A stretch of 64,000 bases of DNA, from NCBI GenBank assembly GCA_963377175.1, contig CAUJNA010001713.1, positions 400,016 through 464,015 of the forward strand, in the 5' to 3' direction. Below, one piece after another: positions 1 through 12,950 of this stretch. Both the position numbers and the translations under genes were made by a program. This stretch comes from Effrenium voratum (taxonomy: Eukaryota > Sar > Dinophyceae > Suessiales > Symbiodiniaceae). Within the stretch, counting starts at the first letter, position 1. Every line of letters begins with the position of its first letter. The notes below the pieces were generated by a model that saw only the letters and a list, made by a program, of their open reading frames with translations, did not search any database and had not been told where the DNA came from.

Positions 1-3000
1 TTGGCCCCTGCCGGCCGGGCAAGAGGCCAGAAGTGACGCTGCCTTTTCCTGAGCCTTGCCTTAAGCAAGTTCGCTTCATAGGGAAATGATAGCATGGGGC
101 AAAACCGGTCAAACAGGGCGGGAACAGCTTCTAGTGGGGAAACGTGACCGGTGCAACCTCAAGCACCGCTTTGAGGCCAGCTTGCCAAACAACCGATAGC
201 TCTCATCCGGAAATGTTCTGAACTGTCTGCAAAAAGCATCGTGGATAAAGCAGACCTTCGGAATTAGGACCCTGGTATAGAGATGTCTTTCCACTGGCGC
301 TGGTGTCCGAGTTGGCCGCGTCCCACCGGACTCGCTTGGAAGGACTAGCCTTTGGTGGCTTTTTGGCGAGTTGCTTGGGGCCGGTTAATCAGGGTGGCGC
401 TTGCTCAGATCTTAATGAGGTCGGGTCTTGCGTACATGAGTTTTGGTGGTTTGGGGCACAATCTCGATTAAAACTCGCTTATCCCACAATCTCAAAGCCG
501 CTTGCTAAACCAGCCGCACACCTAGCACAAATCAACTCCAGCCTGGATATCAGCCCCTTGCCCAGCCTAAATTTACCCCAAACCAACCCAAGACCCGCCC
601 TCGTTAAATCTAAGACAGCCTAAAACCCACTGTGATTCAACCAGCCCCGAGCATGCTGATTCTCTTCGGGTCAATTCAAGAACGTCACGTCAAAACTAGT
701 TGTGCCCCTCCAACTGGTTCTCCTTTGACTTGAACATGGCCCAAAAACAAAGTTCCCCGGCTTTGACCATACCGAGTTCCGTATCCCATTTGGAGACAAG
801 CCCACATTGGGATTCATGACCTTCACCATTCCTTTTCGATCCACCAAGCCATATTAACCGTCCTTCCAATGCACGCACATGTGAGCTGCCCTTAGACTGC
901 AATCAATCCCCTTGTCTTCGCATCAAGATGTTTTCTGGACAATGCCTTCTGCTTGGCCAACAGTCAAGGCCGGGCTTGGACGGCTGCTTGCTTCCGACTT
1001 GGACTGTACCAAAAAAACAGATCAACTCCATGCAGCACAACATGCGGCGCAACGGGATGCGCCGAGCCTCGTTTTGGTCGCTCACTTCCGTGGCCAGGGT
1101 GCGCATCGCAGGGATGAGCTTCATCTGGCCACGGCTTGCATGAGGAATATGGGCTGGATGCGAAACCAGCAATCGGAAAGCTGCGATCTAAGGAGGTTAG
1201 GCGGAAATCATGTGAACCCCCCAACTGCCACCAAATCAGAACCAATAGGCAAAATCCAAGTGAGCCTGATGATGCTGGGGAGCCAACCAACCAGCCAGGA
1301 GTGAATGGCTTGTTTTTTGCAGGAGCCATGGACAAAAACTTGGCTTCTGGTGAGTGAGCTCGATCTTCTGGTAGTACTTGCTAAGTGTGGCCCATGCAAT
1401 TTCCTTTCCAAGCGTACTTTTGAACGTAGCTTATACCGTACAGCAGGTATTTTCTAATCCATTGGAAGAACAAACTCCCAGGACATATGGGAGAAGCCGG
1501 GCCTGTGCCTTCCGGCAGCACTTCCATCCTCGGTGAACAAAACGAGAAAGGAAGCTTCATCACGCCCAGGAGAGGTAGCCATTGGCCCGCCTCAAGCCAT
1601 CCTACGATGGCCGTTCCCCCCTCCCCCATTTACACAAAAGCCAATCTAGAGACCTCAAGGTCATCAATTCTGTCGGGGAAGTGCGAAGGGGTGCCAAAAG
1701 GTGGATCCCCAAAAAATCCGAAAGGTAAATGTCCAGAGCCCCAACCGGGATCAATATTGACAAGTGTTGAGGCCTTGGGCCTCGAACTGCGCTCGAATTT
1801 TGCTTCAAGGCAACGCTTCGATTGAAACAATGGGCACTGAAGCCCATGGTTTGACGGCCCTTGCTGAAGCAACGCACGGCATCAAACGACTCGGGTCTTC
1901 GCCAAGACCCCCCGCCCACCCGCCAACTAGGGAGGTGGCAGTGGCGGTGCATTCTGCCAGGCTTCCCTCGGCTGCAGGCGTTCAACAGGTATGCTCCCTC
2001 AACGTGAGACCCCTGACAAAGGGCCTTTTAAAAAGACAATTGTCTTTCAAGTCACCCTTTGGTACTAGTCTACTAGTCCACGTTGGCTGCTTCCCTCAGA
2101 GTGACCCACTCGTTACAAATTAGGCCGTGTCCGACGTCTGAATTTTGGACTGACAAACCTAACCTTCCCTGGCAGTCACTTGTCATGATTAAATTATGTT
2201 CTACCCAAGCGAAACCACACTGGGAACAATGGATTTTAGACAACCATACAATTTCAAACTAAGCCATGACCAGCCAATTTGACAATGGCCCACATGAGGC
2301 CCTCCATTAGCACTGGGAGCCCTATTTAATATTGTTGCGGGGGGCCTTAACAACCATAGGAATCAGCATTGCTACCGCATATTTGGCGTGGATACCTCAC
2401 CATCTGACCACAGGCAAAAGGAGAAGGAAAAACTGAAGAAGAAAAAATCAGAAGAACAAAACAAAAAAACAAAAGCCCATCCTTGGCCCTTTGACCCGGG
2501 CCTGCCCGCTTTGCAGCGGGGGGTCGGCGCCTGCGCGGCCGCCTCACCTCAATCGGACTACAAAGGCTGGGACATGTCAAACCAATGGATGACCTACAAA
2601 AACCGGGATAAGCCGCCGAACGGACCAGTGACATTGAATTCCACACATGACTCCAAAAAACAGGCCTTCAGGACGGCCTGTGACAATTGGATGTTTTAGC
2701 AATGCATAGAAAATGGGGATGTACCTAAGAACATAAATGCCCTTTTGGTTCTTTCTGAAGTTGGCAGGCACTTGACCGACGCTGCCCTTGTCTCAGCTCA
2801 TTTTGATTGTCAACTGCGCGCTGACTTTATGGCAGCTGCCTACGCTCGCTGGCTACAGCAAACTGCATGGCAGCGCGTGCTTGCTGGTACTCAGCACTGG
2901 GGCTCCTTGCCAAAACATCTGCTTTGACAAAGGGTCTCCAACTTCCCTGTATGCATCGCCCAAAGGAGTCACAAGGCCAAAAGCAATATAACATTCCCTG

Positions 3001-4491
3001 ACAATGGCAGCATTGCTCGAATTGCTCGCAGATGCAACATGGGGTAATTAGTCCAGGGTGATCCAGGGCATTTGCTAGACATTGGCACATGCACTCGAAT
3101 TCTCACGTCGCGGCAGCTCAGCGCACGAAATTCCGATCGAGCCTTGCAGTAGAGTAAAACAATGTCTAAGCCAACCGTGTACGCTCGCCTTACCACATAA
3201 CAATGTCCCTCTAAGGAGGTTGTATGTAACTCTCGCTCATGAACGGCGTTAACCAAACAAATCGGTACCAACTTTGAAGGGCCGTGCACCACCAAATGAA
3301 ACATGTTGGCCAAAGGCTTCAACAAATTCGCAAGTCGTAAAGTTTGAATGAAGTAGCTAAGCCGACGAATCAGCTCTCACTGCTGCATGTCGATGAGCTG
3401 CTCGGTGTCTTACTGCTCCTCCAATTCACACTTTTTGAGAGGAGGACCAATATTCAAGCTACGCATCATGAATAGTGCCAAAGGTTTTCTATCGCTTGCA
3501 AACATTTCTCCCCTCCCCTAATGGAAATTGGTAGGGTAAGTTCTTTTCTAGTTTCTGCAGCCATCTGGCTTAGTCGCGCGCTTGAATGACAAGTTGGGGA
3601 TTCTGCAAATCTGTGGGTCTGCTACCCGCTTGTTGATGTTGCCACAAAAGATCGGCTTGGTCGCTCCCAACCTCCTCTTGGCTGCCATCCAATCGAGGAC
3701 CCCTGCGAAGCACAGGTGCACAAGCTAGACAACCACGGAAACAGTTGATTAATGCAGCAACATGCCAAACACTGACTCACTTGCGGTGACTCAGCCGCTT
3801 GTTCAAGTGACACACTCAACGCCTTGCCCCAAAAACCATGAGGGGTTCCCTTCGGATTGTTTCTTGGGGGGAATGAATCCCTGAAAGCCACCACTCAATT
3901 TACTTTAGAGGACCCCCCTTGAAACGGGGACTTTTCTAGAGGAGACTCCATCCAACGATCATGGAAGCTCACGATCGGAGGGTTTCATTGTCTTACGCAA
4001 ATCCCCAAAGGCGCACCCTCAAAACTATTTGTTGAAAGGCAGTCTCATCAAGACCCTGTTAATTGCAGCTTTCCAGTGACCCCTGCAAATCATCATATCA
4101 CCAGCCTTCATATTGTGGATCCATTTGGGGCTGGGCCTAGCAAACGTGAAATCCTTTTTAAGGCGCTGTACATGTGGGTATTAACAATGCCCTCCCCCAA
4201 ACCAAGATGGAAGCTCCCAGGACCCCTTTGGAAGACTGGGGTCCATTTACAGAGGCCTTCTGGGAGCTTCTTTGTTAGCCTGAGAGAGTGTAGATAAGTG
4301 AGAGAATGCAGAAACCACAATCGGGAACTTTGGGGCGAGGGGCAAATGTCAGCTTCTGTCGCGAAGCTCCCCAGACCCCCAGTGGCCATGGGGAAAAAGG
4401 GCAAACCCCTCAAGCAAAAAGGCAAAACGGGCAGCACTGGAGGTACCGTGGATGGTTGCGAAATGAATTTCGTCCAACCATCCACCGTATT
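1..4491. other. Non-coding stretch, no gene seen
   Basis: No frame here reads like a protein for more than a few residues, and no structural RNA or clear tandem repeat was seen. Open frames of 60-130 codons occur on both strands, but they overlap one another and have no consistent composition. A GC-rich patch at about 2,500-2,550 lacks convincing splice borders. Confidence 0.5.
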
Positions 4492-4620
4492 TCAAAGTGC
4501 CAACCCGTCAATCTCTGGCGCCTTGCAGGCGCGAGCAATGAGCTGCAGATCCGCCGCGATGCGCTCCTCCACCTCAGGATTGGCCCAAGGTCCGGCCTTT
4601 TTCTTCCCAAATCTTGGCAT
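4492..4620 (-). CDS. Candidate first exon or short ORF, product unknown
   Basis: From an ATG at 4620 the minus strand reads 42 codons with protein-like composition. It opens MPRFGKKKAGPW, continues with an acidic amphipathic stretch (NPEVEERIAADLQLIARA) and stops at 4492. A possible GT donor lies near 4505, so it could be the first exon of a gene running leftwards, although no following exon was found. The basic start followed by a helix is more structured than the surrounding DNA. No family was recognised. It could still be a chance frame. Confidence 0.33.
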   Translation of the reverse strand: MPRFGKKKAGPWANPEVEERIAADLQLIARACKAPEIDGLAL

Positions 4621-7600
4621 GCTAGCAAAACAAACATCGCACGTCGTGTTCTGCAGCCCCACCACAAAAACTGAACAGAGCCAAACACAAGTTTCAAAAG
4701 AAATGGGCAAGACACGCAAAATGCATGCAAAGGACAGTGAGTTGATTGTTTGCCACGAAAGGTATTAAGTCCGAACACTTGGAAAGTGAGGGCGGAAGGG
4801 AACGCAAACGGTCCATCCGTTCGATTTGTTTGAAATCAAGAACTTATTGCATTCAGCACCCAGCCGCATGCCGCATGACGAACATATGAAGCCATACCAC
4901 GGTTCAGACACACGAGGTGCAATGTCAGTCTTGGTTGTGGGATGGGAGTGGATGGCATACGACCCGATCTGTCTCAATCAGCGAAGGGCAATAATCCTGA
5001 ATGATGGAGTGGGAAACATGTGCTTTCATCCTGCAAATTTACGCCCAACGTTCAGAGTAGCAAACATGGGAATCAGAAGAGCCGTCGAATATCCGAAACG
5101 CGCACAAAAACGAGTTTCGGACCGCGAAGGTAGATTAGAACAATACTCATTGAACACAAATAATTACAAAGCGGTAGTTCCTGGATGAGTTCACTGGCAG
5201 TGTCGCCGGTAAAAAGGCCCTGCACGCCCAATCTAGGTAGAGTTGATACACATGTTTGCGTGTTCTTTCTTTGGGTACTCAGTCGGGCCGCCCCGACTGA
5301 ATTCGTGGGGGAAGGATCCCTGTGAATCGGCAGTTGGTGTCTGCAACAAACAAACTCCAATCCCAAACTCTCCATATATGCAATAGTTAGGAACATTTAC
5401 CCTCCAAATGGGTCAACTATGGTCAGATGTTAGCATACATTACTAACACGGATTGTGTGGGAATTGGGAAACACTTCACCAACAGTCCGGCCCTTCTGCA
5501 ATTCGCAAGTAGTCAAGAGCCAAGTCTTCCTCACTGAAATCTCATGCCCTGCTTTGGGATGCTTCTGAATTCTTACCCACGCGGCTGTCATTTCCCGGGC
5601 CCGTCTTGGGCAGGTCCAGTCAATCTGGTACTCCTGGCGTGGCCAACCCCAACTCTGCTCAATAGCCCCCCCGCACCTTGACATAATAAACCCTCAAAAG
5701 GCACTTGGATCATTCGCATATGCATTTGCAGGTTCTCTGGTCCAATGTCTCAACCCCTCGCCACAAAGCAACAACACCTGGCTTGCCAATGCTTGCCAGA
5801 GCATCTGGATTGGCAACACAGCTTTCCTACCTCTCAGGCTGGCGCGCTCGTGCATTCGGCCCAAGCATGTGCCAACTGCAGCTCCTTCTCAAGCTCAAAT
5901 GGGCTGCTGTAGCCCCGGTCGCTGTCCTTGGTGGAACAGATGCAAATAATTACGTCCAATCACAAAGGCCATGCTTGAAACACGTACAGTGCCGTGCTGG
6001 AAGAGCGGCAACGCACTTCACCAGGGTCGAGAGCATCCCTTGTCAACGGCCATCTGCCCCCAACCCCAGATTCGCTGACGGTACCTTTTGGGCTGGTGCT
6101 GAAGGGAGGCCAAAGTGGAACCACCATTTTCCGGGGGTCCCCAATTTTGACGCAAAATGTGTTGCGCAACAACTGCCGGCCACGTTCAGAAAAGCGTTCC
6201 TGGCCATTGCCGGGCCACTCCAGCGAGGCAAAAGACCTCTAATGCTTGGAAGCGCCGTCCTGCCCATTGGGAAGAACACGGGGCAGCATGGGATTCGGGG
6301 AATGAAGCCCTCGGCTTGAGTGGACAAGAAACCAACGAAAACCGAAACCGAGTGTTGCAGGAAATTCACTGCTGGCTTGGCCAGAAACTGCCATTCTTTG
6401 CCGCTTGGGTTCAACCCCCCCCCTCTCTGTGGATTCATTGGAGCGCAGGCTGCATGGATAGGTGCTAACGCTGGTGGCTCCCTAACTTGCAGCAACATCT
6501 GCCAACTCCAGTGATTCAATTAGTTGAAGTGACGGCTGCCTGACACAAGCAAACAAGACCAGGGCGTTGCCTGCTTAAAACCAGCTCCTACACAACACCC
6601 AGCGAGCTTGCAGGATAGAGCCTGCACACTGCAAACAAAGATGGCTTCACGACCGGCCCCTGAACGCATCCACCAATGTTCAAGGTTTGCCCATGACGTC
6701 CACCTCCCCCCAAAACAACACAAACTGATCACCCGTTGAAGACATGACATGGGTATTCTCACATGAGGCCCTTTGAATCCAATCAAGAGGGGTCTGACAT
6801 TTTCCGAAACTCCCACCTCCCGCCTGGCACATCAGATCTCAACTTGATAGGTCCCGCCTCGGCCACGCTCTTCCGGGGTGGCCTGGAACCTGGCCTCCTG
6901 AGAGCAGGCGAAAAGCTGCCACAACAAAGAGGCAAGTCACCAGATACCCCCGGAGCCTCTCACAGTGACCCCCCCTCAAAAGTCAAAATCATGTAAACTG
7001 AAGGGCTTTTGAATGCTTTTGACTTTCTTAACATCTTAATGTTCAAAGGAACGGCTGACGGTACGGCGAATCTTATGTCCTGGACGAACAAGCTGCTGCT
7101 TGAGGCGACCGTGGAACAGTCCGACATGGATCTGGCCAGTCGCCTGCCGTCGAATGCGCCCACTCGCCAAACGAACGCAGCCGCCAATTGTTTCACGCAG
7201 CAAGAACCGCCCAGCCCACACAAAAAATAAATAAAACACCAACAACATGGAGGAGACACACAAAGGCTCGGAGAAACACATTTTAGGGATCAAACACACC
7301 AAACACCAAATTGTGGAACTAGAATAGTTGGATGGCACAACATAGGAGTTCGAAACTTGCAGTGCAAAACCATCAAGAATACATTTCCAAATCTTGCCCA
7401 TGCCGGCAATCCACGGCATTCCATGTCATGATCTAGACCTAGCCCTGGGAACCATATCAAGTTCTACGTTGGGGGGCCAGTAGATCGTGCGACCAGTATG
7501 GACGGAACCCTACAATTTTCAAAACTATGGCCCTCCTTCCCAGAATGCGCTCCTTCTGGAGAACACCCCACTGAGACCAGCCAACTCCACAAAGACCAAG

Positions 7601-7869
7601 TCCTAATATTGGGACAAGCCACCTACCAACTCGCGCGGAGAGGAGCCACACATATTTTGTGAGAAACCCGCCTGATGGAATTGGCTGATCCATTCTCATT
7701 GTATATCCACCAACCCCCCGTTTCTGATGGTTTTCGTATTAATACCTGGGATTACACCCTTGGGAACTGACCCATAATGGTTCAAATAACACGGTTTCAT
7801 CCGGAAATGTGTCTAAATGGGGTCAATACCTGGTGGACCCTTAGACCGTTGGACCTCCCAGCCATCGGC
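4621..7869. other. Non-coding stretch, no gene seen
   Basis: Nothing supportable was found. Long overlapping frames at about 5,700-6,500 occur on both strands at once and read as noise. Confidence 0.45.
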
Positions 7870-8002
7870 AGGCGAGTGGCGCGCCTCCTGCGGCCCGCCG
7901 CCGCCAGCAGCGAGAGCACGCGCTGCTGCTCCGCGCAGTCCGGCGCCAGCAGCGTCAGCGAAGCCTTCGCCAGCGTCAGCGGAATGCCTCGGGGGAGATG
8001 GC
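7870..8002 (-). CDS. Candidate exon, GC-rich island, product unknown
   Basis: A sharply GC-rich patch in AT-richer DNA. On the minus strand, after an AG at about 8003 preceded by a T-rich tract, one frame reads a leucine/alanine-rich helical segment (IPLTLAKASLTLLAPDCAEQ, then RVLSLLAAAGRRRR). The start border is plausible; the end is uncertain because no clear GT donor is present (dinoflagellates also use GC and GA donors). No family was recognised. Confidence 0.3.
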
Positions 8003-8162
8003 CTCCAAAAACGGGAAAAAAACAGCCCGATTGGCGCAGAATTCGTCAACTTGATATTTGGTTGTTCAATAGATGATATTTTTAGAAATAAGCTCAGGCG
8101 ATATCCCCAACAGCATGCGGTGCTTTTTTAGTGCTCGCACCATCCCGCAGCCCTCGCAGAGC

Positions 8163-8240
8163 CGTGGAACCCTCGTGGAACCTTGGTGGAACCCTGGTGG
8201 AACCCTGGTGGAACTCTGGCAGAACCCTTGGAACCCTGGT
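8163..8240 (+). repeat. 12-bp minisatellite (GGTGGAACCCTG)
   Basis: Several consecutive, slightly diverged copies of a GGTGGAACCCTG-like unit stand in a row, ending with a looser copy (GGCAGAACCCTT). The array is in phase with codons and gives a spurious repetitive peptide. Confidence 0.8.
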
Positions 8241-10007
8241 GCTTGCCCAGAATCGCAGGTTTCACTCGAGGAATGTGGAGTTCACATGCTGGCAAATGTC
8301 TTTGGTCCTTGAAGCCCTGCAGCTCCGTGAAATGTTGCGAGTCAATCGGCCGAGCATGGCTGAGGTTTCGACCCAGGGCTTAGCGGAAGTTCTTGCCAGG
8401 GCTTGAGAACCCCCAGCTATCGTGGTGGTACGTTGTGAGACCCCCTTGACTAGCAATCAAGTGGATATGTTGCGCCACGCACATAAGAGTGGCTGGAAAA
8501 AACCGATGCCGTACTACCCAATAAGATAGCAAGAACTAGGGGCACATCCATCTGGCACTATAGATCTCCACCATGGGGCTCGCCAAAGCAGTTCCCAAAT
8601 GATTGACATGCAAATGAATGCATGGAACATCCAAAAACTCCGGCGCTTCACTTGATCAACTAAGTGATGTTCCCCTGATTAAAAATACACGCTGTCCTTC
8701 GGTCAGCAAGATTCTACAAAACTGTTTTGGGGGGTACCCTGGCACCCTGACTACTGCGGTGCTCTCCGGTCTTCCCCCTGGCTATTGGGATTGCAGGCAA
8801 GCAACATAAAATGCGTTGCCTAACTTTTCCGAGGAGAGGGTCAATAATATCATATCGTCTTTGTATGCCCAGGGAGGGGCTGGCCTTGAGAGGAGGTGCC
8901 GTTTAAATTCAAAAGCTTGTCAAACCTGGAGTTGAGTATATTGTAGTATAGGACAATTGCTGCTTCTGGCCGAGAAATTGGCAATCCTTGCAAAAATGAA
9001 AAGAAGCATTGGCCTCCTGATTTAACATTCCTTTGGGGCTGTTTGGGTGGAGACCAAACACGGATCAGGGTCACTAGTTTTGATTGAAAGTGGGCCAGGA
9101 AAAGCGGGCAAACTTAAGAAACAATGCCAGGCCTCATTCCGTTCCGAGTCTAGCCCTGCCGAGATACGGTACTGTGGCTGGCAAATGGCAGCCGCCGAGG
9201 CCGGAACTTGCTCAGGTACGGCACGTGGCTAGCAGGGAGCGCGCACAGGGTTGCCAGCATTTCGCGCGTCTCGCAATTTAGCCACTCTATATTCTACCCG
9301 ACGGAAGCAGCTGTCAAATATTTGCTGCAAACGCAGCCCCATGTCAGCACTACCACAAGCACGGACGATCATGGACGATGCCAATGCGTGGTCTGCCTGA
9401 CACAGGACTCAGGTGCTGCGCAGCCAATCAACGCGCTGAGCTCCTTGCTAGGAGCCCTCCAAGTGTCCTCCCTAAACACTCCATGTACGCAAGCTTTACT
9501 CATATCTACCCTGCCAATGGGTCAATAGGTTGGTATCTACTACCAACATGGATTGTGTGACCGGATGCACGCGCACCCGGAGCCTCATGTCTCTCCTGAA
9601 TGTCACGGAGGTCCGTGAACGGGATCGGCTTGCACAGCGGTGATCCAGAGGTGTTCGAGTAAAATATCACCTGGTGCAAAGCTCTCTTGCTGGAAAGACG
9701 CAGATACTGTGCATAGACGGAATCTTGCATCATCTTGACATGATTCCCCTGTAAATGCAAGCGAAGACTGTTTCTATTGGCTTCAAAAATTGAAACAAGG
9801 GGAATCCAGTGTTTATTTCAAAGCGGTGCAGGATTTCGTCCATCCACAGTGGCACGCACCAACATTTAGACAGGTGCTCTGGGCTTAAACCGGCGGTGGG
9901 GAACAGCGCATGGTGCGGCCGGGGATACCTCTTTGGCCGGCTCGCGTCACGAAGCAACCAAGAAACTTCCAGGCCACCAAACCCCCTGTTGCCAAGTCCA
10001 AGCTTAC
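8241..10007. other. Non-coding stretch, no gene seen
   Basis: No protein-like frame, RNA gene or obvious repeat was found. Confidence 0.45.
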
Positions 10008-10182
10008 CATCTACCAGCACCCACTGAAGGTCTGATCCATGTCTTGCCAACATAGCCAACATGGCATCGTACATCGGGGGCTCCCCTTCCGACACGCCAG
10101 TGTTGATGCAAAAGGCCAGCGCTTAGGCCCATGCCTCCTTGTCAAAGTCGATGAAGAGCCATCGGTATCCTGCGTCTTCTTG
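10008..10182 (-). pseudogene. Candidate exon with an in-frame stop, product unknown
   Basis: On the minus strand a 26-nt T tract (10228-10203) is followed by an AG acceptor at about 10183. The next 175 nt read a protein-like segment (GYRWLFIDFDKEAWA, a stop, then ALAFCINTGVSEGEPP and DAMLAMLARHGSDLQWVLVDG). It ends at a good donor, ATG|GTAAGC (GT at 10007-10006). The only break is TAA at 10125-10123, one substitution away from a glutamate codon. This reads as a decayed exon or an exon carrying a base error. No family was recognised. Confidence 0.35.
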
Positions 10183-10202
10183 CTTTGCGAGTACCGTCAA
10201 TT

Positions 10203-10228
10203 AAAAAAAAAAAAAAAAAAAAAAAAAA
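10203..10228. repeat. Poly(A)/poly(T) tract, 26 nt
   Basis: An uninterrupted run of A on the plus strand. Read on the minus strand it is a T tract about 20 nt upstream of the acceptor of the candidate exon at 10182, so it may be that intron's polypyrimidine tract. A retroposed poly(A) tail is the alternative. Confidence 0.8.
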
Positions 10229-12858
10229 CGTAAATGGTGATTTGTTGGTTTGAGGTCCGGTGGATGCCCGAAGCAAACTGCTCAACTGCAAAGCAAACAT
10301 CCAAGTTGCATCAGAAAACAGTGGTCATACCGTCATACCTATGTCGCCCATGTTCTGCCTGTCTCCCTTTGAAGCCTTTTGCACTCCACACACCCTTCAA
10401 CAAGCCATTGGAGAACACGGAACCCGGTCCTGACACCCATGGCCAGGGACTCCGACTTCGCAGCACCGGCAGCACTGACAAGAAGGCCTTGTGAACGCCT
10501 GGGCTGGTTTTTGAAGAAGCTGTTGAGTGGCGGATGGGGAGCAAAAGGTGGAAAGCAGCCAGGAATGACTAAGGTCTGTTGGGAAGCAAAGGCATATGCG
10601 TTTCGGAAGTTGGGCGGGTCATCACGCGGGATTCCAAGACTCACAGCCGTCCGAGAGTTATAGGAGCGGTCTCGGAAGGCTGTGGGGGGCCGAGCGATCA
10701 GCCCCGTCCATATGTCCGAGTTTCTTCCAAGATCAAATGTCAAATATCAGAAGCAAGCCATGAGATGCACGAAGCGGTATCTCCAAGGCATGCTGACCCT
10801 GCACTATCAAACCAGGCAATTACAACCAGGACTACTGCACAAACAGTTGCAACACAGCGCTCTTCCGCTGACCTCGTGACATGTTCTAAAGCTTGCATCA
10901 GAAAGCGCCCTGGCCTGAGTAGACTTGCTTGTTGCCGTGGCCCATCCACGGATCAAAAGCGCCTTCTTGCCGGACACTGTACTCCAACGGGGCGCCTGTA
11001 CATTGGGCCAACGGCTGCGGACCGCGGTAGCCAAAGCTCAGCGGCCAGGACACGACTTCCAGCTGTAGGCCCTGCAACCAACTCCTTTAGCCAGTCAATA
11101 GGCAACTCATGGCAACTCAACAACGCAAGCTGGGGTTGCCCTCAGCCAGCAACAGCCCACCCCAGGCTTGAAAATCAATTCATGGACGTTCAACTTACCT
11201 TCGGTTGGACTACGCTCCCACTTGTAGGGCGGGGTAACCGCAAACACAAAGCCCCGCCAAGCCTGGAACTCAAGTGCAAAGTGCGTTGTTGACCAGAATG
11301 ACAGGTTCCAGAGCTGTGAGTGGCGTGCTGCATGAATCTAATACGCTGCAGAACCTCAGCGTTTGCATCCTTTCACAAATGCAAGTCGGCAACCCGAACG
11401 CATGTACAAAAACAACTCCATGCAAGGAGCGACACGTTGCGCCGACATGACTTGGGAACCTGGCATGCCTCATCCTGCGCAGTAGGTTCCTGCGAATGGG
11501 GCGAAAACAAATAAATGAGGAGCTTGATGGAAACACCGGTTGACAAGACACAACAAGATCAGGCCACTGGACTTGTACGTGCCCTCATGCCAAACATCAG
11601 CATGCGTTGATCATATGCAAACCATGGGTTGACCCCACACGCAAGAGAATAGACCCTTTGAACTCAGACTTTGACTGGTGCGCGGGCTAACCAAGGTGCA
11701 CTCCCTTTCCAGCTTTCCAGTCAACAGCTGGCTCCCATGGCCTTGTGGCAAATGGCCATTGGCTGCATGAAAGGCAGCCAAATGGCAATCAATTGATGCA
11801 CGACCTTCCCAATGCTAAGGGATGCAGACGAGCAGCTCCGGCAGCTCCAGCCAAACAAAATAAAAGCAAAACATGAACCATAATGGAATCGTACGGCTAA
11901 AGCGATTGGCACCATGACACGGATGTCTCCATTCAGACTTTTGCAGGGCCGTGGAAATACGAATGGCAATGCCGTGCAATTTTGATACAGCTTCTGATAG
12001 ACCACTAGGCGCAAATACAATCGGCAGCCTTCAAAGCGTCCCAGCGTCCCTGCCTGCCGGCTTAGCTCAGCCTGCCAGGAGGGATGTCCACGATTCCGTG
12101 TTTCCCCCCTTATGCACGTCTTCTGTTTGGGCATCGTCAACTATTTCAGCTCAGACATTTGATTGGTCCATTGAATCCATTGTGCCCTGCAAACCAACAG
12201 CAACGAGGCAAGCCCAGCTCATTGCCTAGTTGTGCCAAAATAGGAAAGCCTCACAAAACCAACCAGCCGTTGCAAACGCAATCGCTGTCCGAACGAGGCC
12301 ACGCGAATCAAATTAAATCTAAGTCCCTAAACTAGCAACACACTGCTTGCCTCACATGTCACAGAACCCGGAACACCTAAGACATACAGGAACAGCGAGT
12401 GTGGGGTGTCCCGCAAATTGGCGGGGGGGGGGGGCGGGGTTGAGTGTGAAACAGGAACCCGCAAGGTATTGCTCCCAAAGATCCACAATACAGAAGCTCC
12501 TCACAACTAACCAGGTTTCAACAGAATGGTTTTCGCAACGCTGCGCAGGCTGCGCTTTGTACGAAGTTCGCAGATCCAACGCCATACGTGTTGTTTACAC
12601 CCTTCCTTTTTCGCACTGTATTTCCAGCAGGTTGTGGCTTCCAGGGGCGAACTGGGAGAACATGAGTCACAATCAAAACCTGGTATTAAAATGGTCTACC
12701 CAGAACCATGTGAAGAATTAAGAAGGCGGCCGCAACTATTTCTGGCTGGGACCGCTCCTTACTAACCTGCATCTACCCGGGTTTTGAGCACGTGGCTCAC
12801 ATGAGAAAAACACAAGTCACACCCAGTTCGGGCAAAAAAACGCATCGCTCCCACTCAC
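10229..12858. other. Non-coding stretch, no gene seen
   Basis: A frame of more than 200 codons starts at about 10.58 kb on the plus strand but has mixed, low-complexity-like composition and no recognisable segment. A short poly(G) run sits at about 12,423. Confidence 0.4.
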
Positions 12859-12950
12859 CTTTCGAGCGCCGCCTTCACCTCCGCCTTGGCATCTGCCAGT
12901 TCCTTCTCCACGGCGGCGCGGAGCCTATCTTGCGGGATGGGGAAACGGGC
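12859..12950 (-). CDS. Candidate internal exon with canonical splice borders
   Basis: On the minus strand a pyrimidine-rich acceptor (CCATTCTTTCAG) ends at 12951. A 92-nt open segment follows and stops at a canonical donor, CTCGAAAG|GTGAGT (GT at 12858-12857). It encodes FPIPQDRLRAAVEKELADAK and then AEVKAALER, a charged alanine-rich helix. Acceptor, coding-like composition and a consensus donor together make this one of the better exon candidates in the left part of the window. The protein family is not recognised and the partner exons were not identified with certainty. Confidence 0.42.

Noticed and set aside
10579..11292. Frame of more than 200 codons on the plus strand
   Set aside because: No recognisable segment, mixed composition, overlapped by other frames of similar length, and no splice or start context.
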